Shown here: piece after piece, positions 1 to 7,799 of the stretch
How the letters are laid out: every line of letters starts with the position of its first letter
How positions within the stretch are numbered: position 1 is the first letter of the stretch
IMG/VR virus record: IMGVR_UViG_3300025313_000008
Coordinates: 34,400-98,399 of that record
DNA: 64,000 nucleotides
Reading direction: 5' to 3' (one strand)
Origin: a virus
Translations under genes and position numbers: made by a program
The notes under the pieces: generated by a model
Told to the model about the DNA's origin: nothing
The model's database searches: none
Seen by the model: the letters and a program-made list of their open reading frames with translations, nothing else

Positions 1-24
1 ATCTATATATATTTCAACTGTCAT
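1..24 (-). CDS. 5' end of an unidentified gene, cut by the left edge
   Basis: An ATG at 24 opens a minus-strand frame that reads M-T-V-E-I-Y-I-D and leaves the window. It begins directly after the stop codon of the 25-273 gene, in keeping with the tight packing here. Only eight codons are visible, so no function can be given. Confidence 0.4.
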
Positions 25-273
25 TTACCATAACCCCGATTTATATTTATCATATCTATTATCCAATAAACTATATGATACTGGATCTTTATTCCATCTT
101 TCTGGCATTTCTGTTTCACAATCCCACCAAATATGTAAACCAGTATCTTCAGTAACTGTTCCTCCTTTCTTTAAAATTTCTTGTACTTCTGGAATAAAAT
201 CTATTAATCTATTACGACCAAAATGAACTGAACCGTCATACACATGAACATTAAATTCTCCTTCACAAACCAT
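25..273 (-). CDS. Hypothetical protein, 82 aa
   Basis: Small acidic protein with several Trp residues (HIWWDCE, residues ~47-53). It starts one base after the stop of the P-loop kinase gene at 275-889 and is probably cotranscribed with MCM and that kinase. No family was recognised. Tight spacing and coding composition like its neighbours support it as real. Confidence 0.7.
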   Translation of the reverse strand: MVCEGEFNVHVYDGSVHFGRNRLIDFIPEVQEILKKGGTVTEDTGLHIWWDCETEMPERWNKDPVSYSLLDNRYDKYKSGLW

Positions 274-274
274 A

Positions 275-889
275 TTATTTCCTCGTAATGAAGTACTCCT
301 GCTTCTTTCCTAATAGATTCAATACAAGCCCTGTAATATAGTTAACAGTTTCATTATTGCCAAGTCTTTCTTCATATTGCACTTGCTCTCTCTTTAAGAA
401 TTCCTTAACCTTATTATCTATTAGTTTTGCTCCATTAAAGCTTTCTTGTCTTCCTATTTTCAGATATGGTTTTACCCTCTTTATGTAAAAATTCAAATTA
501 TTATATTTTTTGAACTCCCTCATTACCATGGCATGATATAACTCATCAAGTGGATCTTGATATACACTGCTTAATAAAATTGGAGAATCAGTAACCATTA
601 CATCTACTTTACCATTAAGTCTAAATTGTCTTTTTGCCTGTTCAGTAAAGATATCCAAATCATTTCTTTGAATGTGAAGCCTTTCCTCCCATACCAAATC
701 CTTTGCATATTCTGATACATATTCAGCATTAATATTATGGTGTTTCAATAAAGTAAACACTCCAGTTGCACATGTGCTTTTTCCAGCTCCTGCTCCTGCA
801 AACAAATTTACACATATTGTAGGTGTTTTAGCCGTATATCTTTTTTTAATGTATTCTGCTCTTTCTTTCTTGGTCAATCTCTTTCTCAT
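275..889 (-). CDS. NadR-like P-loop ATPase/kinase (AAA_28-like)
   Basis: A 204-residue P-loop NTPase. The Walker A motif GAGAGKST is at about residues 32-39, and a Walker B-like strand VMVTDSP has its Asp at about 101. Length and layout resemble the AAA_28/NadR C-terminal kinase group, some members of which phosphorylate nicotinamide riboside. The substrate cannot be read from sequence. A nicotinamide phosphoribosyltransferase at 4887-6269 makes a role in NAD salvage plausible. The gene overlaps the 886-1161 gene by 4 nt, so it is probably translated with the MCM operon. Confidence 0.7.
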   Translation of the reverse strand: MRKRLTKKERAEYIKKRYTAKTPTICVNLFAGAGAGKSTCATGVFTLLKHHNINAEYVSEYAKDLVWEERLHIQRNDLDIFTEQAKRQFRLNGKVDVMVTDSPILLSSVYQDPLDELYHAMVMREFKKYNNLNFYIKRVKPYLKIGRQESFNGAKLIDNKVKEFLKREQVQYEERLGNNETVNYITGLVLNLLGKKQEYFITRK

Positions 890-1161
890 TTGTTATCCTC
901 TCTAAATTTTTCAATCTTATGTTTTAATCCCTCTTTTTTAAGATATTCAGGGTTAACATCATACATTATTGCTCCTTTATCATATGCCGTCCATTTTATT
1001 GCACCTTTGTGTAATTTTTCAATTCCAGCCATTACTTTTTTACACCTATGACATCTAATAAAAATCTCTTCTCCCACTTCATGTCCATTTTCCTTTACCT
1101 CTTCATTATAATCTTCTGGACTCCAATCGTGGTCTAATAAACACTTTAATCTTCCAAACAT
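886..1161 (-). CDS. Small zinc-binding protein, 91 aa
   Basis: Short protein with a single CHRC knuckle (residues ~37-40) after an N-terminal CLLDHDW segment that could complete a metal site. It lies between MCM and the P-loop kinase and overlaps the latter by 4 nt (ATGA-type junction). A weak TATA-like stretch lies just upstream, between it and the MCM stop. Function unknown. Confidence 0.75.
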   Translation of the reverse strand: MFGRLKCLLDHDWSPEDYNEEVKENGHEVGEEIFIRCHRCKKVMAGIEKLHKGAIKWTAYDKGAIMYDVNPEYLKKEGLKHKIEKFREDNK

Positions 1162-1192
1162 TGTATATCTAACATCCTATCCCTTATATTAA

Positions 1193-3160
1193 CTAAACCA
1201 ATGTAACCTCATTACTTGGTTGTTGTACTGATATTACTCCATTTTTGGTTAGTTGGCTAATATATATTCTTGCTTCTTCAGCCGATTTCCATTTGCCACT
1301 AGATACCATTTGTGTTACTATATCATCTACAAATACACAACCTTCCTCAACAATTTTCTTCATTTCATGATATAATACTCTAAATGCTACGTCTTTTGAT
1401 GTTCTACCCATATCTTTTAATAAACCTGTTTGACTAAGTTTATCTGCTTCTGCAAGCGTAAGACCAAAAGTTGCTAATTCCTTTTTATAGAATTCAACAG
1501 CCATATCAGCATATTCTTCCGTTACCTCTTCTTGAAGATCCAGTTTTGCAAACGCCTCAGCCTTTCTTTTTGATACAACAATTCGTCTATTATCTATCAA
1601 TGAATTTTTCTTATATTTGCCTCTCTCTGAAAATGCTAATGATAATTTATATATAGCTTTTTCTGACATTGTTGGTTCTAATAATCGAGCATAATTTAAA
1701 AACTCGTTTAATTCTTCTTCGCTTAATGTATTTTCAGGTCTTTTTTCATTGGCATCGTTTAATATAAACTTGGCAAGTTCAAAATCCTTTTGTGCGTCAG
1801 GTATATCATATAATCTTATTACTATGTCAAATCTTGAAACAACCCTATCTGTTAATCCTAGATTTTCCAGTATAGATAATCTATCGTTCCATTCTGCGAA
1901 TACAGGGTTGGTACAAGCTATTATGGTTGTACTACATGGAAAGGTTGGATTTCCATATCCTGTGATCGGTCTTGAATATTCTTCGTTTTCCATTGCAGTT
2001 AATATCATATCATAAATCACTTTATCTCCTTTTTCAAATTCATCAAGAAATACGTGTCCTCCATTATATTTTACCAAAACTCCTGCTCCTAATGCCTTTT
2101 TACCATCTGGCGTATCAACAACACCAAAAAATAATCCAAACTTACTAGCAGATGGAATACTTGTTAAACATCCTTTACGAGATACAGCTTTAATGAATTT
2201 TGAAGTAGAAGACTTGGCTGAACCCGGCGGACCGACTATAAGTACATGAATTCTTCCACGCTTATTTTCTGTTTTATTTCCACCAACTAATGCCAATAAA
2301 AGAGCCATTTTTTGATCACTATTGCCAGTAATGTAGTAAGCAAAACTTCTAACCAGTAAATCTCTTAATTTTCCTTCCTTAGCCAATTTTTTATATTCTT
2401 CTATTTTTTCGGGTGTTGGTAATTTATCCTTTGGTTTTTCTATGCTTGTTACGCTTACTGCATCTATTATTATTTTACTTACTTCAGTATTCTTCATTGG
2501 TATTGATTTAAACATTCCTGTAACTCTTATGTATTCATTCATTTTAAATTGTTTTGTTTGTTCACGATGAAGCTTTACTGTAAATGTTCTATCGTCTATA
2601 TCAAGTGTTATATCTTTTCCATCTTTTACATAAATGCTTTTTATTGTTTCTGATTCTGAATTTCCTATCCTTGTTAAACGTTCTTCACATATAGGGCATT
2701 CCGGTCTTTCTTCATAAATATCAAATGAATATTCTTGTCCATCTCTACAACCTTTACATATAAAAAGTGCTTGAATTGCTTCAGCATATTCTTGTCCAAC
2801 TGAAGAAACTTGACAATCAAAAGTAATAATTTTTCTTTCATGTTCTTCTGCACTGATGTTTTGGATAGTAATATCCACTGGTATTTCTATAAATAAATCT
2901 ATTCGTTGATATTCCTTTACGGTTTTTGATATTTCACTTAATTGTTCATCATTAAAATTACATTTAATATATGCCTTTATCAGTGCTTTTCTAATCACAT
3001 TTCTAAAATTACCTTTTGTTTCGCCAAGTACATTATTTAAAAATTCATTGTCCTTTAATGATATCTTGAAAACTGTTGTAGGAGTTAACGATTCTATATC
3101 TTCTAATCTCGTTGAAAGAAAATATTCAGATAATTCTTTTTCTAGCGTTAAAACTGTCAT
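1193..3160 (-). CDS. mcm: MCM replicative helicase
   Basis: A 655-residue minichromosome maintenance helicase, the hexameric 3'-5' DNA unwinding motor of archaea. It has an N-terminal domain with a CxxC...CxxC zinc site (Cys ~135, 138, 155, 158), Walker A GPPGSAKS (~310-317), Walker B HVFLDEFEK (~369-377, with LDEFEK where cellular MCMs usually have VDEFDK), sensor 1 ACTN (~415) and an arginine-finger SRFD (~442). A C-terminal winged helix follows. A GTG nine bases upstream is also in frame, but the ATG at 3160 sits about 25 nt after a TATA box (3169-3199) and is preferred, implying a leaderless mRNA. It heads an operon with the 886, 275 and 25 genes. Confidence 0.95.
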   Translation of the reverse strand: MTVLTLEKELSEYFLSTRLEDIESLTPTTVFKISLKDNEFLNNVLGETKGNFRNVIRKALIKAYIKCNFNDEQLSEISKTVKEYQRIDLFIEIPVDITIQNISAEEHERKIITFDCQVSSVGQEYAEAIQALFICKGCRDGQEYSFDIYEERPECPICEERLTRIGNSESETIKSIYVKDGKDITLDIDDRTFTVKLHREQTKQFKMNEYIRVTGMFKSIPMKNTEVSKIIIDAVSVTSIEKPKDKLPTPEKIEEYKKLAKEGKLRDLLVRSFAYYITGNSDQKMALLLALVGGNKTENKRGRIHVLIVGPPGSAKSSTSKFIKAVSRKGCLTSIPSASKFGLFFGVVDTPDGKKALGAGVLVKYNGGHVFLDEFEKGDKVIYDMILTAMENEEYSRPITGYGNPTFPCSTTIIACTNPVFAEWNDRLSILENLGLTDRVVSRFDIVIRLYDIPDAQKDFELAKFILNDANEKRPENTLSEEELNEFLNYARLLEPTMSEKAIYKLSLAFSERGKYKKNSLIDNRRIVVSKRKAEAFAKLDLQEEVTEEYADMAVEFYKKELATFGLTLAEADKLSQTGLLKDMGRTSKDVAFRVLYHEMKKIVEEGCVFVDDIVTQMVSSGKWKSAEEARIYISQLTKNGVISVQQPSNEVTLV

Positions 3161-3168
3161 TATAGTCA

Positions 3169-3199
3169 CTTGTATTTAACTGTATTATAAACGTTTGTG
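3169..3199 (-). promoter_or_regulatory. Promoter of the MCM operon (class A, divergent member)
   Basis: Read on the minus strand: ACAAACG, then TTTATAATAC as TATA box, then an AT-rich start region ending at the MCM ATG at 3160. Box-to-ATG distance is about 25-28 nt. It keeps the upstream ACAAACG of the class A element but has lost the AGTATATAG box. Confidence 0.7.
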
Positions 3200-3229
3200 A
3201 ATTAAGTAAATTTAAAGTTAAATAAAAAT

Positions 3230-3490
3230 TTAACTTGCAATTTGTTCTGAATGATAAAGTCTTTCATGTTCTTTATTTCCCTTATCTTTTTGATAGTAAC
3301 CTTCACAATAAAGACATTTTGCATATGCGTCTTTTCCTAAAAATCGTTGTTTGTCTTTGTCTCTCCAACAATTACATGGTTCACCAGTTGCTGGATCTAT
3401 TGGTGGTTGTGGTATACCTGTCCATGGCTTCCATGCCAAGGTCTTATCACAATTTCTACACTTTGGAGGCTCTCGCTTCACTTGGATCAT
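3230..3490 (-). CDS. Zinc-finger protein, 86 aa
   Basis: Two putative metal knuckles: CRNC (~11-14) with a nearby PCNCW, and CLYC (~59-62) followed by EHERLYH, resembling a C2H2-type finger at the C-terminus. The gene overlaps its upstream neighbour by 35 nt in another frame. It is the last gene before the MCM promoter. Nucleic-acid binding is likely from the finger layout; target unknown. Confidence 0.75.
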   Translation of the reverse strand: MIQVKREPPKCRNCDKTLAWKPWTGIPQPPIDPATGEPCNCWRDKDKQRFLGKDAYAKCLYCEGYYQKDKGNKEHERLYHSEQIAS

Positions 3491-3902
3491 CCCATAAACC
3501 TAATGCTTTGAGTACTTCCTCCTTTGATGCCATATCTATTTCATGACTTCTTTTAGGGTTCCACAAATTTGGAAATTTATCTGCATAAAAATCATAAACT
3601 GCCCACTTTGCCTGACCAAGGGCTTCTTTTTGATACCAATCCTTTATACCTCTTTTTTTGGAAGCTTGATGTATAGCACCCATTAATCTAATGGCGATCT
3701 TCTCAGATGGAATAGCAATATCCAAAACACAATTTGGAGCACTTGCACCATCAATCTTTAAATTCTTTACTACATATTCTTGTTTAACTAAAGCCACTCC
3801 CAATCTATCTCTCAAAATCCTAGCACATCTAACTTGTTCTCGGCGATATTCAGTATTTCCCTGTTCGCCCATGTTTCTTAATATCCAGTTACTGTTTCCC
3901 AT
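3456..3902 (-). CDS. Hypothetical protein, possible degenerate nuclease fold
   Basis: About 148 residues from the ATG at 3902, chosen because a T/A-rich TATA-like stretch (~3915-3930) lies 20-25 nt upstream; an in-frame start at 3965 is possible. The core pattern, an Asp strand (VLDIAIP), then a strand ending in GAIH, then a basic helix and a W-A-V-Y-D-F strand, recalls the Vsr/DUF559 endonuclease-like fold. The position where the fold usually has Glu reads IRLMG, so it may be inactive or the match may be wrong. Family not firmly recognised. Confidence 0.6.
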   Translation of the reverse strand: MGNSNWILRNMGEQGNTEYRREQVRCARILRDRLGVALVKQEYVVKNLKIDGASAPNCVLDIAIPSEKIAIRLMGAIHQASKKRGIKDWYQKEALGQAKWAVYDFYADKFPNLWNPKRSHEIDMASKEEVLKALGLWDDPSEARASKV

Positions 3903-3928
3903 TTTATCACCATAAGTAAAAAATAAAT

Positions 3929-4132
3929 TTAAGCCTTTACCCCCAACACATATGGTTTGTTCCAATATGGCGATTTACACCTTGGGTTAGGGCAATTTTT
4001 AGGCTCAACTGTTTCAACACCAATAATCTTTCCTACATTATTTCTCTCTACAACCGCTCTTAAAAACCACTCATAGTTACAGGTTCTGCAAGAACGTTTT
4101 GGCGTTTGTAGGTAATTAAACTTGCTCCCCAT
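3929..4132 (-). CDS. Zinc-ribbon protein, about 67 aa
   Basis: A CRTC knuckle and a CPNPRC knuckle about 36 residues apart form a classic zinc ribbon. Two starts are possible: an ATG at 4180 that overlaps the stop of the phosphoesterase gene, or the ATG at 4132. The later start is preferred because the first 16 residues look unstructured and a TATA-like stretch lies upstream, but this is uncertain. It is the last gene of the NAMPT operon. Function unknown. Confidence 0.7.
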   Translation of the reverse strand: MGSKFNYLQTPKRSCRTCNYEWFLRAVVERNNVGKIIGVETVEPKNCPNPRCKSPYWNKPYVLGVKA

Positions 4133-4173
4133 GAAAGTTGTATATACTTTACTGAATATATACTTATAGCCAC

Positions 4174-4839
4174 TTAGCATTTTATGACTACTGGTTCGTT
4201 AACCAAATTGTAATTTTCATTCACTACAGAACAGTTTATAAATGTAGTATCCTTTTTCTTGAGAATTCCATATCCTTCATGGATGTGTCCAAATATGTTA
4301 TATTTTGGCTTGTTTCTTTCAATTTTTACTAGTAATAACTCATCGCCTACATGTTCGTTGGGATTAAATCCTGTTTCTGCCACTTTATCCAATATGCCTT
4401 TTGGTGGACAATGAGTTAACAATATATCTGCATTTCTTGGCATCCCTTTCCATGCTCCCTTCATGTCATATCTAGGCTTACCAAATGCAAAATAGTTATA
4501 AACTTCACTATTCCATGGCGTATAAGGCGAACCCCAAATTTTTATTCCTTCTACTTCTACAGTATTATTTAACAGATAATAGGCATTAGTAAATATCTTA
4601 TATCCAAGTGCTTTATCCTTTCCTAATGATATATCATGATTACCAGCTATTACTATCTTATATGGATGTGGTTGTTTTCCAAACCAATCATTAAGATCCA
4701 TTAATACGTCTATTTCTCCCGACATTGTTAAATCCCCCGCATGTAATAATATATCACCATCTGGAACGTTTACATGATGATGAAACCCATGTGTATCAGA
4801 TAAACAAACTATCTTAGTCAATTTTGTGTACTTCCACAT
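4174..4839 (-). CDS. Calcineurin-like metallophosphoesterase
   Basis: A 221-residue member of the calcineurin-type phosphoesterase superfamily with all metal motifs: SDTH (Asp15, His17), HAGDL (~34-37), GNHD (~66-69), a later THCPP and a terminal GHIH. Compact size and motif spacing resemble the MPPED/ICC-like group, which hydrolyses phosphomonoesters or cyclic nucleotides. The substrate is not evident. It overlaps the 31-aa zinc-ribbon gene and follows NAMPT, so a role in trimming nucleotide or NAD-related phosphates is possible but unproven. Confidence 0.88.
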   Translation of the reverse strand: MWKYTKLTKIVCLSDTHGFHHHVNVPDGDILLHAGDLTMSGEIDVLMDLNDWFGKQPHPYKIVIAGNHDISLGKDKALGYKIFTNAYYLLNNTVEVEGIKIWGSPYTPWNSEVYNYFAFGKPRYDMKGAWKGMPRNADILLTHCPPKGILDKVAETGFNPNEHVGDELLLVKIERNKPKYNIFGHIHEGYGILKKKDTTFINCSVVNENYNLVNEPVVIKC

Positions 4840-4909
4840 ATCCAGAGCACTTCAAACAATGAAGCACTTCGTCTTTCCACTCTGTATTACACTGTGGGCA
4901 TCTTTTCAT
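4814..4909 (-). CDS. 31-aa zinc-ribbon microprotein
   Basis: A tiny frame with CPQC and CLKC knuckles spaced 14 residues apart, a minimal rubredoxin-like zinc ribbon. Its start lies inside the end of the NAMPT gene (23-nt overlap), and its end overlaps the start of the phosphoesterase gene by 26 nt. This interlocked layout argues for translational coupling and for the frame being real. Confidence 0.65.
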   Translation of the reverse strand: MKRCPQCNTEWKDEVLHCLKCSGYVEVHKID

Positions 4910-6269
4910 GTAAATATTTCCCCTCAAAATTCTTTATATTTGCTTTTACTAGTTCTGATAATATTATTTTTTCTTGTGATGTATTTTGTTCAAGTGCTAA
5001 TTCTCTAATATCACTCCATTTTTGTCTTAATAATTTAGGACGCGTTGAATGCTCATCCATTTCATAAACTGTTTGATAAAGTCCTTTACTAGAATAATCT
5101 ACAACTAAATTACCATTCTCTTTTATAATATTAACACAGCCGGGAATTGATCTCTTAAACGGATTTGATATTGTTAGCTTCATTCTGTCTTTTCCGTTTG
5201 AATATGCAGTTTTCATGGCATGACCTAGATAATCTCTATCTAAATCATTATAATAACCAGCTCCTATTCCATAACTCATAAATTCAAGTGGTATTCCTTT
5301 TTCCTTTAATATCTTATCATATTCTTTTACCTTTTCAAATGACATTCCTTCTCCTATTATCATTGATACATTTTTGAACTCCCAAAACTTCACTAATCCA
5401 TAAATCTGTATAGTTTGGCTTAATACATCACCTGAATCAGGTCTTAATACAACATGGACTCCTTGTTTTTCTGCGTGTTCTAATACATCTCGCATCATTT
5501 CATGAATGAAACGACTTGGATCATATGTATCAATTACAAGTGCCACTATATTGTGACCTTTTTCTTTTACTTGATCAATAGCATGAATAAATCCTTGTTT
5601 TTCACTATCAAACTGTTGTATAGTTTTATGTGCTGTTGCTGGAATGCTTCCTAATTTTGCCGTAGGACAATGATATTGACCATGAAAATCATCTGTTCCT
5701 GTTAAGAACATATTCCATGCTGTAGTAGCCCAATATGCGTCTTCCAATGAACGATGCCCTCTAAATCCAAAGCTATGAAATCTATGTAATGGCAATTTAT
5801 TTTCTACCAAATAATTCTTCATTTCAAGTGCTCTCGTTGCACATGCACTAGGAAAATATGAATGTAAAAATATTCCTTCCCACCATGTTACTAGTTCACC
5901 AAAACCTTCATCTGTATTGGTTATTTGAGCGAATGGCGTTCCTTGTGGAACCCATGTACCATCTGGAACTGCTTCTACTTGAAGTGGTATCCAACCATGA
6001 AGTTTATCTATAACATTCATCCACATATCAACAGGGAACTTCATACCCATTTTTCTAGCACATTCGTCTGCTTCCATAACCATCGACTCTTGAATCTTTT
6101 GATTTAACAGATTTATAACAATTTCGTTAAATCCATATAGTATCATTGGTCTTGATCTGTTGTAAATATGTGATATTTCATAATCTTGATTTTCTTTGAG
6201 ATACCAGTGACTAAGATTATAACAGTCAGTTAATACCAATGGATTAAAACGTATATCATTAATAGTCAT
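4887..6269 (-). CDS. nadV: Nicotinamide phosphoribosyltransferase (NAMPT)
   Basis: 460 residues, close to the roughly 490 of animal and phage NAMPT. The enzyme joins nicotinamide and PRPP to make NMN, the rate-limiting step of NAD salvage. Visible family blocks are HSFGFRG (~165-171), GTDDF (~191-195), PATAH with the putative catalytic His214, the phosphate-binding LRPDSGDV (~275-282), GEGMS (~306-310) and YGIGAGYY (~333-340). It sits mid-operon behind a class A promoter, suggesting action during host takeover. NAMPT is known from some large bacterial viruses such as vibriophage KVP40; here it is in an archaeal-virus context. Confidence 0.93.
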   Translation of the reverse strand: MTINDIRFNPLVLTDCYNLSHWYLKENQDYEISHIYNRSRPMILYGFNEIVINLLNQKIQESMVMEADECARKMGMKFPVDMWMNVIDKLHGWIPLQVEAVPDGTWVPQGTPFAQITNTDEGFGELVTWWEGIFLHSYFPSACATRALEMKNYLVENKLPLHRFHSFGFRGHRSLEDAYWATTAWNMFLTGTDDFHGQYHCPTAKLGSIPATAHKTIQQFDSEKQGFIHAIDQVKEKGHNIVALVIDTYDPSRFIHEMMRDVLEHAEKQGVHVVLRPDSGDVLSQTIQIYGLVKFWEFKNVSMIIGEGMSFEKVKEYDKILKEKGIPLEFMSYGIGAGYYNDLDRDYLGHAMKTAYSNGKDRMKLTISNPFKRSIPGCVNIIKENGNLVVDYSSKGLYQTVYEMDEHSTRPKLLRQKWSDIRELALEQNTSQEKIILSELVKANIKNFEGKYLHEKMPTV

Positions 6270-6513
6270 TTGCTGGTCTTCCTATATGTAGTCCTTGTTT
6301 AGCTAATACTTGAACAATTTGTGGTTCTATACCTGAACCTACTTCCAATCTTATCAACATTTCCATGTAGTCTTGTCCTTTAATTTCTTTTGCCCTTACA
6401 TACATAATATCTCCTATCTTGGAACCGCCAAAATATACTGAAGCGTCTATTGAAACAGAACCAGAAGTATTTGTTATTACTTCTTTCTTCTTTTTGCCGA
6501 ATATTTTAACCAA
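6259..6513 (-). CDS. Hypothetical protein, 84 aa
   Basis: A lysine-rich N-terminus is followed by a mixed alpha/beta region. The C-terminal part has predicted strands and helices (MYVRAKEI, MLIRLEV, IVQVLAK). Its end overlaps the NAMPT start by 11 nt and its start overlaps the previous gene by 8 nt, placing it firmly in the operon. No family recognised. Confidence 0.75.
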   Translation of the reverse strand: MVKIFGKKKKEVITNTSGSVSIDASVYFGGSKIGDIMYVRAKEIKGQDYMEMLIRLEVGSGIEPQIVQVLAKQGLHIGRPANDY

Positions 6514-6760
6514 AGTGTTGACCCGCTTTATCGTTTTTATTAGTTTGTTTACTAATTCTAATCTTTTCTAACGCTTCAAGTGCTATTTTCATCAAATCTG
6601 GAACGTCTTTGTCCTTGCTTTTGACTGTCACATTTGCGTTTCTGTTGTATTCACTTGTACTATCATTAAGAGAAATATTTACTTCATTTCTTGCGTTTAT
6701 TTCTTCTTCGTCATCGGTTTTTTCTATATTAACATGAACTTCGTCGTCTCCTTCTCCCAT
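6506..6760 (-). CDS. Hypothetical acidic protein, 84 aa
   Basis: The first half is strongly acidic (GDDEVHVN, TDDEEEIN) and the second half is helical with basic residues (MKIALEALEKIRISK). It starts directly after the stop of the 6761-7018 gene. No recognisable family. Confidence 0.75.
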   Translation of the reverse strand: MGEGDDEVHVNIEKTDDEEEINARNEVNISLNDSTSEYNRNANVTVKSKDKDVPDLMKIALEALEKIRISKQTNKNDKAGQHFG

Positions 6761-7018
6761 TTATTTCTCCTCCTTTTTTTCTTTTTGTACGAAATTTAAG
6801 TTTTTTAATTCAACTGGCGGAAGTCCTGCTTCTTTCATACCATTGACATATTGTAGTGTTTTTTTTATTGCCATTTCTATTGCAAGATCCTCGTCATTAG
6901 ATTGATATTTGAATCCTAATTGCCATCTTCCGGTTGCATTTTGATGATGTTCAACCTTTATCCTATACTCATTGAAAAAATTATGGATTTCTCCACGTTG
7001 AGTTTGATTTCCACTCAT
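6761..7018 (-). CDS. Hypothetical protein, 85 aa
   Basis: Predicted beta-beta-alpha layout: two strands (YRIKVEHH and WQLGFKYQ) followed by a helix (DLAIEMAIKKTLQYV) and a basic tail. Its ATG overlaps the stop of the 54-aa gene at 7015-7179 (ATGA). That gene has a similar strand-strand-helix plan, so the two may be distant relatives. Function unknown. Confidence 0.75.
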   Translation of the reverse strand: MSGNQTQRGEIHNFFNEYRIKVEHHQNATGRWQLGFKYQSNDEDLAIEMAIKKTLQYVNGMKEAGLPPVELKNLNFVQKEKKEEK

Positions 7019-7179
7019 TCGTCAACACCTATTAATTTGAATAGTGTAAAACCATTTTCTTCTAATGCTTCTTTCACTCGCCTATCAAATGCCACTTGTT
7101 CATAGTATGGCACATTTGCCTTAGTACGTACTTTCCATTCCCCATTTTTGTTTTGTCGTAAATCTATACTATACTTCAT
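7015..7179 (-). CDS. Hypothetical protein, 54 aa
   Basis: Begins with MKYSIDLRQ and a strand-turn-strand motif (GEWKVRTKA), followed by a helix. Both ends interlock with neighbours: an 11-nt overlap with the upstream zinc-ribbon gene and a 4-nt ATGA overlap with the downstream gene. That arrangement is the main support. Confidence 0.65.
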   Translation of the reverse strand: MKYSIDLRQNKNGEWKVRTKANVPYYEQVAFDRRVKEALEENGFTLFKLIGVDE

Positions 7180-7603
7180 CTAATACCACGTACTTTTGAT
7201 CTTTATCTTTCTTCTCTATATTAATGATTCGATTCTCAGTTGGACATTCGGGGTTCTTTGTAAAGTCATCTAATTTTCTTATACTCCATTCTGCTCCACC
7301 TTCCCCACATTGTGGTTCTATTAGTTTTACTAGAATAGCATTGAATTCAAATCCTTTGCAGTTTCTCCAATCTTTGAATATTTTTACATGGGTCCCAGAT
7401 TTAAAAACTGTTTCCTTTAGTCTTTCCTTATATGTAACATTTCTTGGTTTTGATCTTAATCTGTATCCGCAACATGGACACCATAATCCTTCCCAATTCA
7501 TATAAAGTTCACAAATCTGACATCGTCTTTGTCCAGAAGCATATCTTCCTATGCCTCTTGGTTTTGATGCTTTATGTCTTACACAAACGCCTTTACAAGT
7601 CAT
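7169..7603 (-). CDS. Zinc-ribbon protein, 144 aa
   Basis: CQIC (~29-32) and CPCC (~44-47) form one zinc ribbon near the N-terminus, with further Cys at ~3 and 7. The C-terminal half looks like a small beta-domain. It lies second in the NAMPT operon, after the 50-aa gene at 7607-7759. DNA or RNA binding is plausible but not demonstrated. Confidence 0.78.
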   Translation of the reverse strand: MTCKGVCVRHKASKPRGIGRYASGQRRCQICELYMNWEGLWCPCCGYRLRSKPRNVTYKERLKETVFKSGTHVKIFKDWRNCKGFEFNAILVKLIEPQCGEGGAEWSIRKLDDFTKNPECPTENRIINIEKKDKDQKYVVLDEV

Positions 7604-7606
7604 GAT

Positions 7607-7759
7607 TTATTTCTCCAAATCCTCTAAATAATACTTAGCCGTTATTAAATCAGCTTCAGATTTAGTTTGATATGTTGTTTTTCTGTCAAAGTTTTGTTCT
7701 GATATTGCTAGATTAGAGTATATTTCCGCACTTTTTAAATAATATTCTATACGCTTCAT
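7607..7759 (-). CDS. 50-aa hypothetical helical protein, first gene of the NAMPT operon
   Basis: A short, almost wholly helical protein (MKRIEYYLKSAEI at the start). It is the first gene after the class A promoter at 7769-7799 and is followed after 3 nt by the zinc-ribbon gene. Its position fits a small regulator or anti-host protein, but no family was recognised. Confidence 0.65.
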   Translation of the reverse strand: MKRIEYYLKSAEIYSNLAISEQNFDRKTTYQTKSEADLITAKYYLEDLEK

Positions 7760-7768
7760 TAACAAGTC

Positions 7769-7799
7769 CTATATACCCTAGTGTATATAAACGTTTGTT
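7769..7799 (-). promoter_or_regulatory. Class A promoter of the NAMPT operon
   Basis: On the minus strand: AACAAACG, then the TATA box TTTATATACA, then GGTATATAG close to the expected transcription start, with the first ATG at 7759. The promoter overlaps the end of radA (stop at 7799), so the NAMPT operon can be transcribed independently of radA. Confidence 0.8.
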
